In this document: piece by piece, positions 53,583 to 62,137 of the stretch
Position numbering within the stretch: position 1 is the first letter of the stretch
How the letters are laid out: each line of letters begins with the position of its first letter
Program-made: the position numbers and the translations under genes
NCBI GenBank assembly: GCA_040183005.1
Contig: JAMPIW010000007.1
Coordinates: forward strand, 1,620,188-1,684,187
Origin: Gammaproteobacteria bacterium
GTDB taxonomy: Bacteria; Pseudomonadota; Gammaproteobacteria; Ga0077554; Ga007554
DNA length: 64,000 nucleotides
Direction of reading: 5' to 3'
The notes under the pieces: generated by a model
Database searches by the model: none
Told to the model about the DNA's origin: nothing
Seen by the model: the letters and a program-made list of their open reading frames with translations, nothing else

Positions 53583-55669
53583 GGCTGCTCTTCCGATCTC
53601 TGCTCGGTGAGCGTGTTACCCCAGTTGTCGTGAAACACCAGCTCGTGCAAAGGCCGCCCTTGTCGCCAACCTTCCTGTTCCAACATCGGTGCCGAATAAA
53701 ACGTATCCACCGGTCCCAGGCAGAGAATTGCCACGGGCTTGCTGCCCGGCGGCATCTTCAGTAATTGTGCCAGTGCCGCAGGGTCGAACATCGAGACCCA
53801 ACCCATGCCCAGGTTCTCGGCACGGGCGGCGAGCCACAGGTTTTGGATGGCGCAGGCCACAGAACACAGTGCCATCTCTTCCGGCATGGTGCGGCGGCCG
53901 AACACGGTACCGTCGTCGGGGGCAAGTGCGGCCACCAATAGTTCAGCGCACTCACGTATGCCTTCCACCTTGAGCCGCAGGAATTCCGATCCGTGTTCGC
54001 CCAGGGCGTCGGCGGTCGCGTCTCGTTCGGCAGATACCTGTTCAGCGATGCGCGCGCGCAGGCTTTCATCGCGAATGCGCATGAAGCGCCAGGGTTGCAT
54101 CAGACCAACAGAGGGGGATTGATGCGCGGCGCGCAGTATGCGGGCGAAGACCTCATCGTCGACCTTTGTGTTGGGCGTGAAGTGACGCATGTCACGACGG
54201 GCGCTGATGATGCGGTAGAGGCTCTCTCTGTCGGCAGCAGTGAAGTGTGGCGCTGTAGCGGTGGCAGGTTCACTGCGCTCGGTTGGCGGCAGATAATGGG
54301 GGCTCAGTTTTACTGTCTCGCTAACGATCACCAGCCCCGGTATTGAGTGATCAATAGTCGGCTGACTGTTGAGTGTACCGACGGTGGCGGTAATGACGTG
54401 TTGATTTGGCAGAGTGCCGTTCTGCACAACAGCGGCAGGCGTTGTTGGGGCGATGCCATGTTCCAGCAGACGATCGCAAATCTTTTTCAGATTGTAGACG
54501 CCCATGTAGAAGACAAGAGTCTGGTGGGGCTGCGCCAGTGAGCGCCAGTCGACATGAGTTTCGCCATCAGAGAAATGGCCTGTCAGAAAAATGCAGGCGT
54601 GCGCCATCTCGCGATGTGTGAGCGGAATTCCGGCATAGGCGGCGCAGCCGGTGGCGGCAGTGATGCCGGGCACGACGTGAAAGGGGATCTTCGCCGCCAT
54701 CAATGTTTCGATCTCTTCACCACCGCGACCAAACATGAACGGGTCGCCGCCCTTCAGGCGTAGCACGCGCTTGCCTGCACGTGCATGTACCACCAACAGT
54801 TGATTGATCTCATCCTGGGTGCGGGCGTGGTTGTCGCGGGCCTTGCCGACGTAATAGCGCTCGGCATCTGAGCGCAACAGTTCGAGCACCTTTGGTCCGA
54901 TCAAACGATCGTAGACCACCACATCGGCCTTCTGCATCAGGCGCAGGGCGCGCAGCGTTAACAGCTCTGGGTCACCAGGTCCGGCGCCAACAATATAGAC
55001 TTCGCCCGATGCCGGTGACATGCCTTGCCTGATGGCCTCCTGTAACGTTTGGCGCGCGAGTGCCTGTTGGCCGGTGAATATCTGCTCGGCAATGGGGCCT
55101 GCGATAATCGAATCATGAAAGTGACGGCGCTCTTCGGCATCGTCAAATCGTGCAATGATCTCATCTCTGAACTCAGCCAGCAGTGCTGCCAGATCACCGT
55201 AGGCTTGTGGAATCAGCGCTGCGACATGACGATTGAGCTGTCGCATCAGCGCCGGTGATGCGCCGCCACTGGAGATGGCGATCTGCACGGGGGCGCGGTC
55301 AATCACTTTGGGCAGGGTAGCCGTGCTTAAATGACCGGGAGCCGCGACGTTGACAGGAATATCGCGTGCATGGGCGGCTGCGGCAATGGCGGCATTGAGT
55401 GACTCATCGTCAGTGGCGGCGACGATGAGCATATGGCCTTCGAGATCACTGCCCTGATATCTGCGGCAGTGGTGGGTGATCTTGCTATCGGCGACGAGCG
55501 CCGCCATTGTTGTCCCCAACTCCGGGGCAACGACAGTCAGTCGCGCCCCCGCCAGGAGGAGGCGTTGCGCCTTGCGTGCAGCGATGACGCCGCCGCCAAC
55601 GATGAGGCAGGGCTTACCCTCAAAGTCGACAAACAGCGGTAGCCAGTGACGCTGGTTAAGCTTCGGCAT
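53579..55669 (-). CDS. CysG siroheme synthase fused to BluB 5,6-dimethylbenzimidazole synthase
   Basis: A 696-residue fusion of proteins that are normally separate. Residues about 1-215 form the precorrin-2 dehydrogenase/ferrochelatase part (CLIVGGGVIAARKA; ISSGGASPALMRQL). Residues 220-465 form the uroporphyrinogen-III methyltransferase (VYIVGAGPGDPELLTLRAL; GITAATGCAAYAGIPLTHRE). Residues about 475-690 form a nitroreductase-fold BluB (YRIISARRDMRHF, AAHQSPSVGLMQPWRFM, LAARAENLGMGWVSMFDP). One chain thus starts the corrin ring and makes the lower-ligand base. Start ATG 55669 overlaps the ferredoxin gene; GTG 55681 is possible. Confidence 0.92.
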   Translation of the reverse strand: MPKLNQRHWLPLFVDFEGKPCLIVGGGVIAARKAQRLLLAGARLTVVAPELGTTMAALVADSKITHHCRRYQGSDLEGHMLIVAATDDESLNAAIAAAAHARDIPVNVAAPGHLSTATLPKVIDRAPVQIAISSGGASPALMRQLNRHVAALIPQAYGDLAALLAEFRDEIIARFDDAEERRHFHDSIIAGPIAEQIFTGQQALARQTLQEAIRQGMSPASGEVYIVGAGPGDPELLTLRALRLMQKADVVVYDRLIGPKVLELLRSDAERYYVGKARDNHARTQDEINQLLVVHARAGKRVLRLKGGDPFMFGRGGEEIETLMAAKIPFHVVPGITAATGCAAYAGIPLTHREMAHACIFLTGHFSDGETHVDWRSLAQPHQTLVFYMGVYNLKKICDRLLEHGIAPTTPAAVVQNGTLPNQHVITATVGTLNSQPTIDHSIPGLVIVSETVKLSPHYLPPTERSEPATATAPHFTAADRESLYRIISARRDMRHFTPNTKVDDEVFARILRAAHQSPSVGLMQPWRFMRIRDESLRARIAEQVSAERDATADALGEHGSEFLRLKVEGIRECAELLVAALAPDDGTVFGRRTMPEEMALCSVACAIQNLWLAARAENLGMGWVSMFDPAALAQLLKMPPGSKPVAILCLGPVDTFYSAPMLEQEGWRQGRPLHELVFHDNWGNTLTEQRSEEQP

Positions 55670-56018
55670 GCTCGGGACCACGATGGTAGATCAGCTCTTC
55701 GACCGGGTTGCCTTCAACGAGATGCTCCTTGATGATGCGGTCGAGATTCGCTTCCGTGGCGTTGTAGTACCAGACCCCGTCGGGTTGCACACACATGATG
55801 GGGCCAGATTTGCAGGTGGCAAAACAGTGGGTGCGGGTCCGTTTGACGCGTAGATCGCCGCTATCGATGCCTGCGGCCTTGAACTTCTCACCCAGCTTGT
55901 CGAACAGCTCCTGTGCTTCTCCTTCTTGCGTGCAACGCGGCCCTACGCATACGAGTAGATGGCGTTTGTAGTCGCCCATCTTAGGTTTTTCCAAAGGGAC
56001 TGTTTTGTTATCGCTCAT
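55656..56018 (-). CDS. thioredoxin-fold [2Fe-2S] ferredoxin (CbiW-like)
   Basis: A 120-residue small redox protein. Cysteines in CVGPRC (about residues 24-29) and in HCFATCKSGPIMCV (about 64-77) resemble the thioredoxin-like [2Fe-2S] ferredoxins that accompany anaerobic cobalamin operons (CbiW type). It probably donates electrons to a ring-modifying step, perhaps the reductase stage, but the partner is unknown. Overlaps the cysG-bluB start by 14 bases. Confidence 0.8.
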   Translation of the reverse strand: MSDNKTVPLEKPKMGDYKRHLLVCVGPRCTQEGEAQELFDKLGEKFKAAGIDSGDLRVKRTRTHCFATCKSGPIMCVQPDGVWYYNATEANLDRIIKEHLVEGNPVEELIYHRGPEHAEA

Positions 56019-56070
56019 TTAGAACTCCGGGTAAAATCGTGTGAACGGTGGTGGTAGCTGCTTTATAAAA

Positions 56071-56183
56071 TGTAGGGTGGGCACGCTGTTTGTGCCCACC
56101 AAGCGTGCGCAGCACACAACCTGTTTTTATAATGAGTGCCTAACGGCACGGCTGGTGGGCACAAACAGCGTGCCCACCCTACA
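56071..56183. repeat. ~113-bp palindromic element, copy 1 of 3
   Basis: Inverted ends TGTAGGGTGGGCACGCTGTT and its complement flank a middle that also occurs in copies 2 and 3. The TAG inside the right end serves as the stop codon of cobJ (56179-56181). A miniature-transposon or extragenic-palindrome type is likely. Confidence 0.8.
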
Positions 56184-57507
56184 TTGATAATTCACGCCAG
56201 CTCTGTTCGAATTGCTGCTCGGCGATTTTGTCGAACGCGCCATCCTTACGCAGCAGGGATAGGTTGAAAACCGTCTCACACGCCGCATCAACAAAGTGAA
56301 CGCCACGCAGCGTCTCACCACGGCGCACGAACCACGCCGCTGCAACACGCGACCACTCGATATGCAGATGGAAGTGATCGTTTTCAATCGCCAGCCAGTC
56401 ACCGCGTCGCTGGAACTCATCGCCATTGATCATCAGCTCGCTGACTGCACCGGCGCTGCTGCGTACCACTGCGCGTAACCGGCCCCACTGGCGAGTAGCG
56501 TCGAGAAGTGCGGCGAGATTTTCATGACTCACTCTGGCGCTGCTGTACTCACTGGCACCATCATCGTTACTCGCCTCGCCGATGGCAGAGAGTATCTCAC
56601 CCATGGGAACATCGAAGTGGCGGGCGACATCACGTAGTGAGTGGGCATCGCTGTCGCGCATATACTTGCGCACGCACCCCTTCCACCCCTCCAGCCCCAT
56701 GCTCAGGGAGCGTCCTGCTCTTTCGCCATCCTTCACATCGCCGGTGATGGCGTCGTATTTGTTGGCATAACCACGCGGGGTGATCATCAACCCCTCTTGC
56801 ACATAGGTGCTGCTGTTGCCGATCAACACCGTGGTGAGCATGCCGATCTTGCAGTCGGCCATTTTGTCCAGTGTTACCAGCTGGATCTCCTGCATCTCAC
56901 GGTAGGCCGATTTGACGATGGCCACAGGCGTATCCGCCTTGCGATACTGCAACAGGATGCGTTGCGCCTCGACGATCTGTCGAGTACGGCGGCCGCTCTT
57001 GGGGTTGTAGAGGGCGACGACAAAATCGCTGCGGCCAGCGGCATCAATACGCTTGGCGATGGTGGGCCACGGGGTGAGCAGGTCGGAGAGCGATATCGAA
57101 CAGAAGTCGTGTGTCAGCGGCGCGCCTACCAGCGAGGCGCAGGCAGAGAGCGCAGTGCTGCCGGGAATCACTTCAACGGTGATGTCGCTGGCGGGGTTCC
57201 AACCCGACTGCAACAGCACTTCGTAGGTGGGGCCGGCCATGCCGTAGACGCCGATATCACCGGAGGAGATCAAGGCAACGACCTTGCCGAGTTTGGCCTG
57301 ATCATAGGCCTCGATGCAGCGGTCAATTTCTTCGGTCATGCCCTTACGCACCACCTCTTTGCCATCCAGCAGATCTTCAACCAGTTTGATGTAGGTGGAG
57401 TAGCCGATGACCACATCGGCCTCGGCAATTGCCTCACGGGCGCGGTAGCTCATGTGCTGCTCGGCGCCGGGGCCGAAGCCGACCAATAAAATCTTACCCT
57501 TGCTCAT
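56179..57507 (-). CDS. cobJ: precorrin-3B C17-methyltransferase (CobJ/CbiH) with HemS/ChuX-like C-terminal domain
   Basis: Contracts the corrin ring while methylating C17 with SAM. Residues about 1-265 are the methylase (KILLVGFGPGAEQHMS; ISSGDIGVYGMAGPTYE; VALYNPKSGRRTRQI). Residues about 280-440 form a separate domain (RKYMRDSDAHSLRDVARHFD, DWLAIENDHFHLHIEWSRVAAAWFVRR) that reads like the HemS/ChuX heme-utilisation fold. A tetrapyrrole-binding role is inference. CbiH extensions in other bacteria carry an iron-sulfur motif instead. The stop codon is provided by a repeat element. Confidence 0.9.
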   Translation of the reverse strand: MSKGKILLVGFGPGAEQHMSYRAREAIAEADVVIGYSTYIKLVEDLLDGKEVVRKGMTEEIDRCIEAYDQAKLGKVVALISSGDIGVYGMAGPTYEVLLQSGWNPASDITVEVIPGSTALSACASLVGAPLTHDFCSISLSDLLTPWPTIAKRIDAAGRSDFVVALYNPKSGRRTRQIVEAQRILLQYRKADTPVAIVKSAYREMQEIQLVTLDKMADCKIGMLTTVLIGNSSTYVQEGLMITPRGYANKYDAITGDVKDGERAGRSLSMGLEGWKGCVRKYMRDSDAHSLRDVARHFDVPMGEILSAIGEASNDDGASEYSSARVSHENLAALLDATRQWGRLRAVVRSSAGAVSELMINGDEFQRRGDWLAIENDHFHLHIEWSRVAAAWFVRRGETLRGVHFVDAACETVFNLSLLRKDGAFDKIAEQQFEQSWRELSM

Positions 57508-57898
57508 TGTCTAACCTCACGATGGATACCGTGGCGTTTTTGCCGTCATCACCATGGTATTTATGTTTTTCCAGAATCAGATGTTCGATGCCACAGTTGG
57601 CCGTTAGCATTGCAGCCGCTTCGGCAACTGCGGGGGTGCCCATATGTCTGCGCACCACTTCCGATGGGTTTGGCACCTCGACCTGCGCCAGTTGCATGGC
57701 AGAGTAGAAGTGCATGGGCCAGCCATATTGTGCAGAGAGCGCCAGCAGCGCAGCTTCATCATTTTTTTTGTCGATGGTCGCTAACGCTGTTACTGCACGG
57801 CGTGACTCGCCGACGATGGCCAGCGCCTGATCAATGGCGGTCTCCAGTGTCTGGAGCGAGGTGCCACGATCACACCCCATGCCGAGAACAATCTTCAT
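57494..57898 (-). CDS. CobE/CbiG C-terminal domain protein
   Basis: A 134-residue stand-alone CobE/GbiG-C domain (KIVLGMGCDRGTSLQTLETAIDQAL, YSAMQLAQVEVPNPSEVV). In many genomes this is fused to the N-terminal CbiG domain, which here lies just upstream as a separate gene (TGATG, sharing one base). Together they open the delta-lactone ring of cobalt-precorrin-5A. It overlaps the cobJ start by 14 bases. Confidence 0.85.
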   Translation of the reverse strand: MKIVLGMGCDRGTSLQTLETAIDQALAIVGESRRAVTALATIDKKNDEAALLALSAQYGWPMHFYSAMQLAQVEVPNPSEVVRRHMGTPAVAEAAAMLTANCGIEHLILEKHKYHGDDGKNATVSIVRLDNEQG

Positions 57899-58641
57899 CA
57901 GGCCTGACCCTGTGGCGGCCGATAGACTACCAGCCGCTCCTCCATCTGTTGCCAGAGCGTTTCAGGGATGTCACGTTCGGTGATCCAGAGCACCGCCTTG
58001 TATCTGTCCAGATCAACGGCGTCAAAGTTATCGAAGAGGTGAATGTTTTTTGGCAGCGGCGTTGGGCGTGTCCACCAATTTCTGGCGCCGCTCTCCTGCA
58101 CCATGGCGATGGGCTCCTCATTCACTACATGGGCCGAAACACGGGTGATGTTGATCTTTGGCGCTTCCACCTTCCAGCCCAATTCACGCCCCAGAATATC
58201 GACAGGGATGGTCTTGCCGACATCGGAGGCGGTTGTGACTACCGCTGTGGCGCCGATCAGCGCAGCCATCTGTTCGGCATAGGCGTTGGCGCCGCCGACG
58301 TGGCCGGACAATACCGGGATGACAAACTGTGCCGCGTCGTCCACTACCAGCACACCGGGATCTTCATCCTTCGATTTGAGATGCGGGGCGATTAGGCGCA
58401 CCACTGCACCGAGTGAGACAAAAAAGACAATCTGATCGTAACGGCCAAAGAGCGGGGCGATCTGCGCACTCAGTGCGCCGCTATAGCTATTTACGTTGTT
58501 GGGTAGATTGCACATAGTCTCGGTAAATTTTTCAGAGACAATGACATCGGCCTCTGGCATCTGCGCTGCGATACCGGCGACCTGCGCCGCACCGTGTTTG
58601 GTGATGGCGACCAGAGCGATTTTGGGTTGTTGAGTCGTCAT
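57898..58641 (-). CDS. cbiG: cobalt-precorrin-5A hydrolase CbiG, N-terminal and central domains
   Basis: A 247-residue CbiG without its C-terminal domain. Landmarks are KIALVAITKHGAAQVAGIA, IVFFVSLGAVVRLIAPHLKSK and VVDDAAQFVIPVLSGHVGGANAYAEQMA, the stretch shared by CbiG proteins. The enzyme releases the C2 unit as acetaldehyde in the anaerobic pathway. The separate C-terminal part follows immediately. Its presence marks the oxygen-independent route. Confidence 0.9.
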   Translation of the reverse strand: MTTQQPKIALVAITKHGAAQVAGIAAQMPEADVIVSEKFTETMCNLPNNVNSYSGALSAQIAPLFGRYDQIVFFVSLGAVVRLIAPHLKSKDEDPGVLVVDDAAQFVIPVLSGHVGGANAYAEQMAALIGATAVVTTASDVGKTIPVDILGRELGWKVEAPKINITRVSAHVVNEEPIAMVQESGARNWWTRPTPLPKNIHLFDNFDAVDLDRYKAVLWITERDIPETLWQQMEERLVVYRPPQGQA

Positions 58642-58680
58642 ATGTTCTAAGCCCTTGAGTTAAGCCGCTGGCCAATAGGA

Positions 58681-58792
58681 TGAAGGGTGGGCACGCTGTT
58701 TGTGCCCACCAGCTGTGCCGCGAGGCACTCATCATAAAAACAGGTTGCGTGCTGCGCACGCTTGGTGGGCACAAAAAAACGTGCGCACCCTC
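58681..58792. repeat. ~112-bp palindromic element, copy 2 of 3 (inverted)
   Basis: Same ends and internal sequence as copy 1, but in the opposite orientation; the right terminus is mutated (CGTGCGCACCCTCGG). It lies between cobI and cbiG and fills most of that 246-base gap; the remainder shows nothing. Confidence 0.78.
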
Positions 58793-58887
58793 GGCAACTG
58801 CTCCTGCGTTGCTCTACCTCGTGCATCCATGCACTCGTACATTTGATGGGGCATCGTTTGATTTAATGGTGTTGGTAATGGCATTAG

Positions 58888-59679
58888 TCATGCATTTACC
58901 TCATCAAATTCTAATTCTGACTGCGATTTTTTGCGGCAGCCCCTTATTAGCTCGCCGCGTGGACGATTGGGATTGCGCACCAGCATCAGCGAGAGGTAGT
59001 TCACCTTGGTATTGCGCAGTGTGGTCACATCGATAACGGTGCGCTCTTCTGGCGCGCCGACCTTTTCAATAAAACGAGCATGTTCCAACAGCCCTTTGCG
59101 CTCCAGTAGTGCAATCACATCATCGAGCAGCGGTTTGACCTTGAGCAGAACCAGCATGTCGAACTCGCTCAACAGTGTTTCGATAGTGTCGATGCCGTAG
59201 GCGGCGGGGATAATGGCGACGGCGTCATCGGTGTCGGCCAGCGGCATGCCGAGGTGGGCCGCTGCTGCATGATAGGCGGCGACACCGGGGATGGTTTCGA
59301 TGCGCACGCTTGCATCGAGCGCGGCAACAGTACGCGCCAGATGGCCAAAGGTGGAGTAGGTCGAGGCATCACCCTCCACCAAAAATGCGACATCACGGCC
59401 GCCCTCCAGAACATCCAATACTGTTTGTGCCGCCGTAAGCCAATACTTGGCGAGGATCCCGGCGTCGTGTGTCATTGGGAAGTGCAGCGGCGTGGCTGAT
59501 TCAGGTATGGTCAGCTCTGCACGCTGGGCAATGGCAAGGGCGTAGCTCTCGCCCCCTTTTTTGCGCACGGGATAGCTCCAGAGTGCATCGCTGTGCAGCA
59601 GATCCCAGGCGCGGCGGGTGATGAGTCCCGGATCACCGGGGCCGAGCGAGAGGCCATAGAGCGTCCCTTTGTTAACCAT
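58888..59679 (-). CDS. cobI: precorrin-2 / cobalt-factor II C20-methyltransferase
   Basis: SAM-dependent methylation at C20, the first step after cobalt insertion. The 263-residue chain has the methylase motifs LYGLSLGPGDPGLITRRAW, VEGDASTYSTFGHLA, IPGVAAYHAAAAHLGMPLA, plus ALLERKGLL near the C-terminus. ATG 59679 has AAGGGAT upstream and overlaps cobL by 8 bases; an upstream in-frame extension lies within cobL and is not used. In the anaerobic naming it is CbiL. Confidence 0.94.
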   Translation of the reverse strand: MVNKGTLYGLSLGPGDPGLITRRAWDLLHSDALWSYPVRKKGGESYALAIAQRAELTIPESATPLHFPMTHDAGILAKYWLTAAQTVLDVLEGGRDVAFLVEGDASTYSTFGHLARTVAALDASVRIETIPGVAAYHAAAAHLGMPLADTDDAVAIIPAAYGIDTIETLLSEFDMLVLLKVKPLLDDVIALLERKGLLEHARFIEKVGAPEERTVIDVTTLRNTKVNYLSLMLVRNPNRPRGELIRGCRKKSQSELEFDEVNA

Positions 59680-61015
59680 TGTCTTGATCCCTTGCAGTGG
59701 CGTCGCCGCGTGTGGCGCAGAGTATCCAGACCGGGTTCTCGGCAGCCAGGCGGTGCATGTCGAGTATGGGGCGGCTGCGTGATGCCTGGAGTTGGGTGAT
59801 ATCCCACTCTGCATCCAGCGCTTTCAGAGTGGCCATGGCGATGGCGACATTCTCGAAGGTGACGAAGTTCATCACCAGCCAGCCATTGGGTTTAAGGCGT
59901 GATAGGATCAGGCGGATCAGTTCATTCAGTTCACCACCGGAACCACCGATGAAAACAGCATCGGGATCGGGCCACTGCTCCATCCCCTGCGGTGCCTTGC
60001 CATGGGTGAGTGAGTAGTTGTGTATGCCGAGGTTGCGGCAGTTCTCGGTGGCGATGGCAAAGTCGTCGCTGTTTTTTTCGATGGCGCAGACATAACCATC
60101 GGCACACAACCGGGCTGCCTCCAGCCCCACAGAGCCAGAACCGGCGCCAATATCCCAGACGATGCTGTCAGCGTGTAGCTGCATGCGCGCCAGTGATACG
60201 GCGCGCACTTCACGTTTGGTGATCAGCCCCTTGTCGGGGTAGCGCTGGCGGAAACGCTCATCGGCCAGGCCAAACAGCACATCGTTTTTTGCCACTGTAG
60301 CACGCCACAACACCACGACGTTGGGTTCTGCAAAACGCATGACAGCGGCATCGGCTATCGCGCAATCGGCGACGATGCGCTCATCGGCCTGCAACAGATG
60401 TTCGGCCACTGCCATGCGGAAATCACCATCCAGACCTTCGGCCAGCAACATGCGGGCGATACGGTCAGGTGTATTGGCGGGGCTGGTGAGGATCGCCAGC
60501 CGGTCGTGCTGTTGTACGGCGTGCAGCACGGGGTAAAGCCCATGTTCGCGACCAGCCCCTTGTTGCCACTCACCCGCATCGCGGCTGTGCACTGAACAGA
60601 TCTTCATCTCCTGCCAGGGGATGCCGAGGCGGGCGCAGGCCAGCTGTATCGTCGAAACATTGGGCAGCACTTCACGCGCTTCGATACAGAGCCGTGATTG
60701 CAGAAATGGCGCGATGCCGTGGCAGAGCGGATCACCCGTCGCCAGCACCACCACACGTTTATCTTCTGCCAGCGCAGCGCGTATCCACTCTGGCACTTGT
60801 GTCAGCTGGCCGGTCAGATCGCGCTGCTCGGTATGGGCAGCAAAATGGTTTTCAAAGAGTTGCAGGGTGCGTGTACCACCGATGACAAGATCGGCCTCTG
60901 CGATATATGCCAGCGCGCGCGGCGTGAGGCTGGCGCCGCCATCATCGAGTACACCGATGATGCGGCAGGGCTGAGCGAGATGATCGCCAGAGGTCATGAA
61001 TTCATCTTTGCTCAT
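59672..61015 (-). CDS. cobL: precorrin-6Y C5,15-methyltransferase with decarboxylase (CbiE-CbiT fusion)
   Basis: 447 residues with two methylase domains. The N-terminal CbiE-like tetrapyrrole methylase (about 15-220; IGVLDDGGASLTPRALAYIAEADLVIGG, ATGDPLCHGIAPFL) methylates C5. The C-terminal CbiT Rossmann methyltransferase (about 250-425; WDIGAGSGSVGLEAARL, FIGGSGGELNELI) methylates C15 with loss of CO2. This fused form is CobL in the aerobic naming but also occurs in anaerobic-type clusters. It overlaps cbiD and cobI. Confidence 0.95.
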   Translation of the reverse strand: MSKDEFMTSGDHLAQPCRIIGVLDDGGASLTPRALAYIAEADLVIGGTRTLQLFENHFAAHTEQRDLTGQLTQVPEWIRAALAEDKRVVVLATGDPLCHGIAPFLQSRLCIEAREVLPNVSTIQLACARLGIPWQEMKICSVHSRDAGEWQQGAGREHGLYPVLHAVQQHDRLAILTSPANTPDRIARMLLAEGLDGDFRMAVAEHLLQADERIVADCAIADAAVMRFAEPNVVVLWRATVAKNDVLFGLADERFRQRYPDKGLITKREVRAVSLARMQLHADSIVWDIGAGSGSVGLEAARLCADGYVCAIEKNSDDFAIATENCRNLGIHNYSLTHGKAPQGMEQWPDPDAVFIGGSGGELNELIRLILSRLKPNGWLVMNFVTFENVAIAMATLKALDAEWDITQLQASRSRPILDMHRLAAENPVWILCATRGDATARDQDNG

Positions 61016-62115
61016 GCTAAATTTCCTTCAGCTTCGGCGATCTTGTTGCCATCAAAATCGCAGACCAGCACTTTTAAACTGAACTGGCGCGGGTAACGCA
61101 CTGCAATGGTGGCGACAACACGCTGCGCCAGTGCGTAGTGGAAGGCGCTGCTCAAGCCCAGCGCCTCCAGCCGTTCACTGGCATAACGCGCCGTTTCGTT
61201 ATTGCGGATGTCGTTGCAGGTATCTTCATCCACACCAAGATCGGCAGCGATATCGGCCAGCAGGGCGGTATCGACTTCGGCGCGTCCGGCGTGGGTAATG
61301 GTCTCGCCCTGCGCCATCTTGGTGAGCTTGCCGACCATGCCGCCGATCACAACATGGGGAATCTTCCCTTTGACCACTGTATCCAGTGCGTAACGGAGGA
61401 AGTCGCCCATCTGTACAAAACAGGCGGTGGCCAGTTGCGGCAACTCCCTCATCACAAATTTTTCGGTGCGCCCACCCGTGGTGAGCACAACGGTGTCTTG
61501 ACCCTGTGCAGCGGCGACCTCTATTCCTTGAATGACACTGGCGCGGAAAGCGGCGGTGGAGTAGGGGCGCACGATACCGGTGGTGCCGAGGATGGAGATG
61601 CCGCCGATGATGCCGAGCCGGGCGTTCAATGTTTTCTTCGCCATCGCCTCACCACCGGGGACGGAGATGGTTACTTCCAGCCCCTGCTGCCCCAGCAATG
61701 AAGCGGCAACGGCTCGCACATTCTCTTCGATGTTGCGCCGTGGTACTGGATTGATCGCCGGGCCACCCACATCGAGCCCGAGGCCGGGCATAGTGATGGC
61801 ACCAACACCAGCGCCACCCTTGAGCACTACTTCATCCGGTGAAGAGGCGAGCAGACAGACATCAGCAGTGAGATGGGCGCCGTGAGTACAGTCCGGGTCA
61901 TCGCCCGCATCCTTGATGATCACTGCATGGGCACAGTGGCCATCGACTCGTCCTTCGGTGACTGAAAAAATGACCTGCTGACCGTTGGGCAGCAGACACT
62001 CCACACTTTCGGGAACCTGGCCCTGCACCAGGCCGAGCGTGGCCGCGCGGGCCGCCGCCGCTGCGCAGGCGCCGGTGGTAAAACCGGTGCGTGTCCCTTT
62101 GGGTTTTTTCTCCAT
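61012..62115 (-). CDS. cbiD: cobalt-precorrin-5B (C1)-methyltransferase
   Basis: Methylates C1 in the oxygen-independent pathway. The 367-residue protein shows the CbiD start GTRTGFTTGACAAAAARAA, then CTHGAHLTADV, GGAGVGAITMPGLGLDVGGPAINP and VLTTGGRTEKF. CbiD belongs only to the anaerobic route and so fixes the pathway type. ATG 62115 is used; the longer upstream frame is antisense-like overlap with cobH. It overlaps cobL by 4 bases (ATGA). Confidence 0.95.
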   Translation of the reverse strand: MEKKPKGTRTGFTTGACAAAAARAATLGLVQGQVPESVECLLPNGQQVIFSVTEGRVDGHCAHAVIIKDAGDDPDCTHGAHLTADVCLLASSPDEVVLKGGAGVGAITMPGLGLDVGGPAINPVPRRNIEENVRAVAASLLGQQGLEVTISVPGGEAMAKKTLNARLGIIGGISILGTTGIVRPYSTAAFRASVIQGIEVAAAQGQDTVVLTTGGRTEKFVMRELPQLATACFVQMGDFLRYALDTVVKGKIPHVVIGGMVGKLTKMAQGETITHAGRAEVDTALLADIAADLGVDEDTCNDIRNNETARYASERLEALGLSSAFHYALAQRVVATIAVRYPRQFSLKVLVCDFDGNKIAEAEGNLA

Positions 62116-62137
62116 CACGGCGGCGCGGCTCTCTGGA

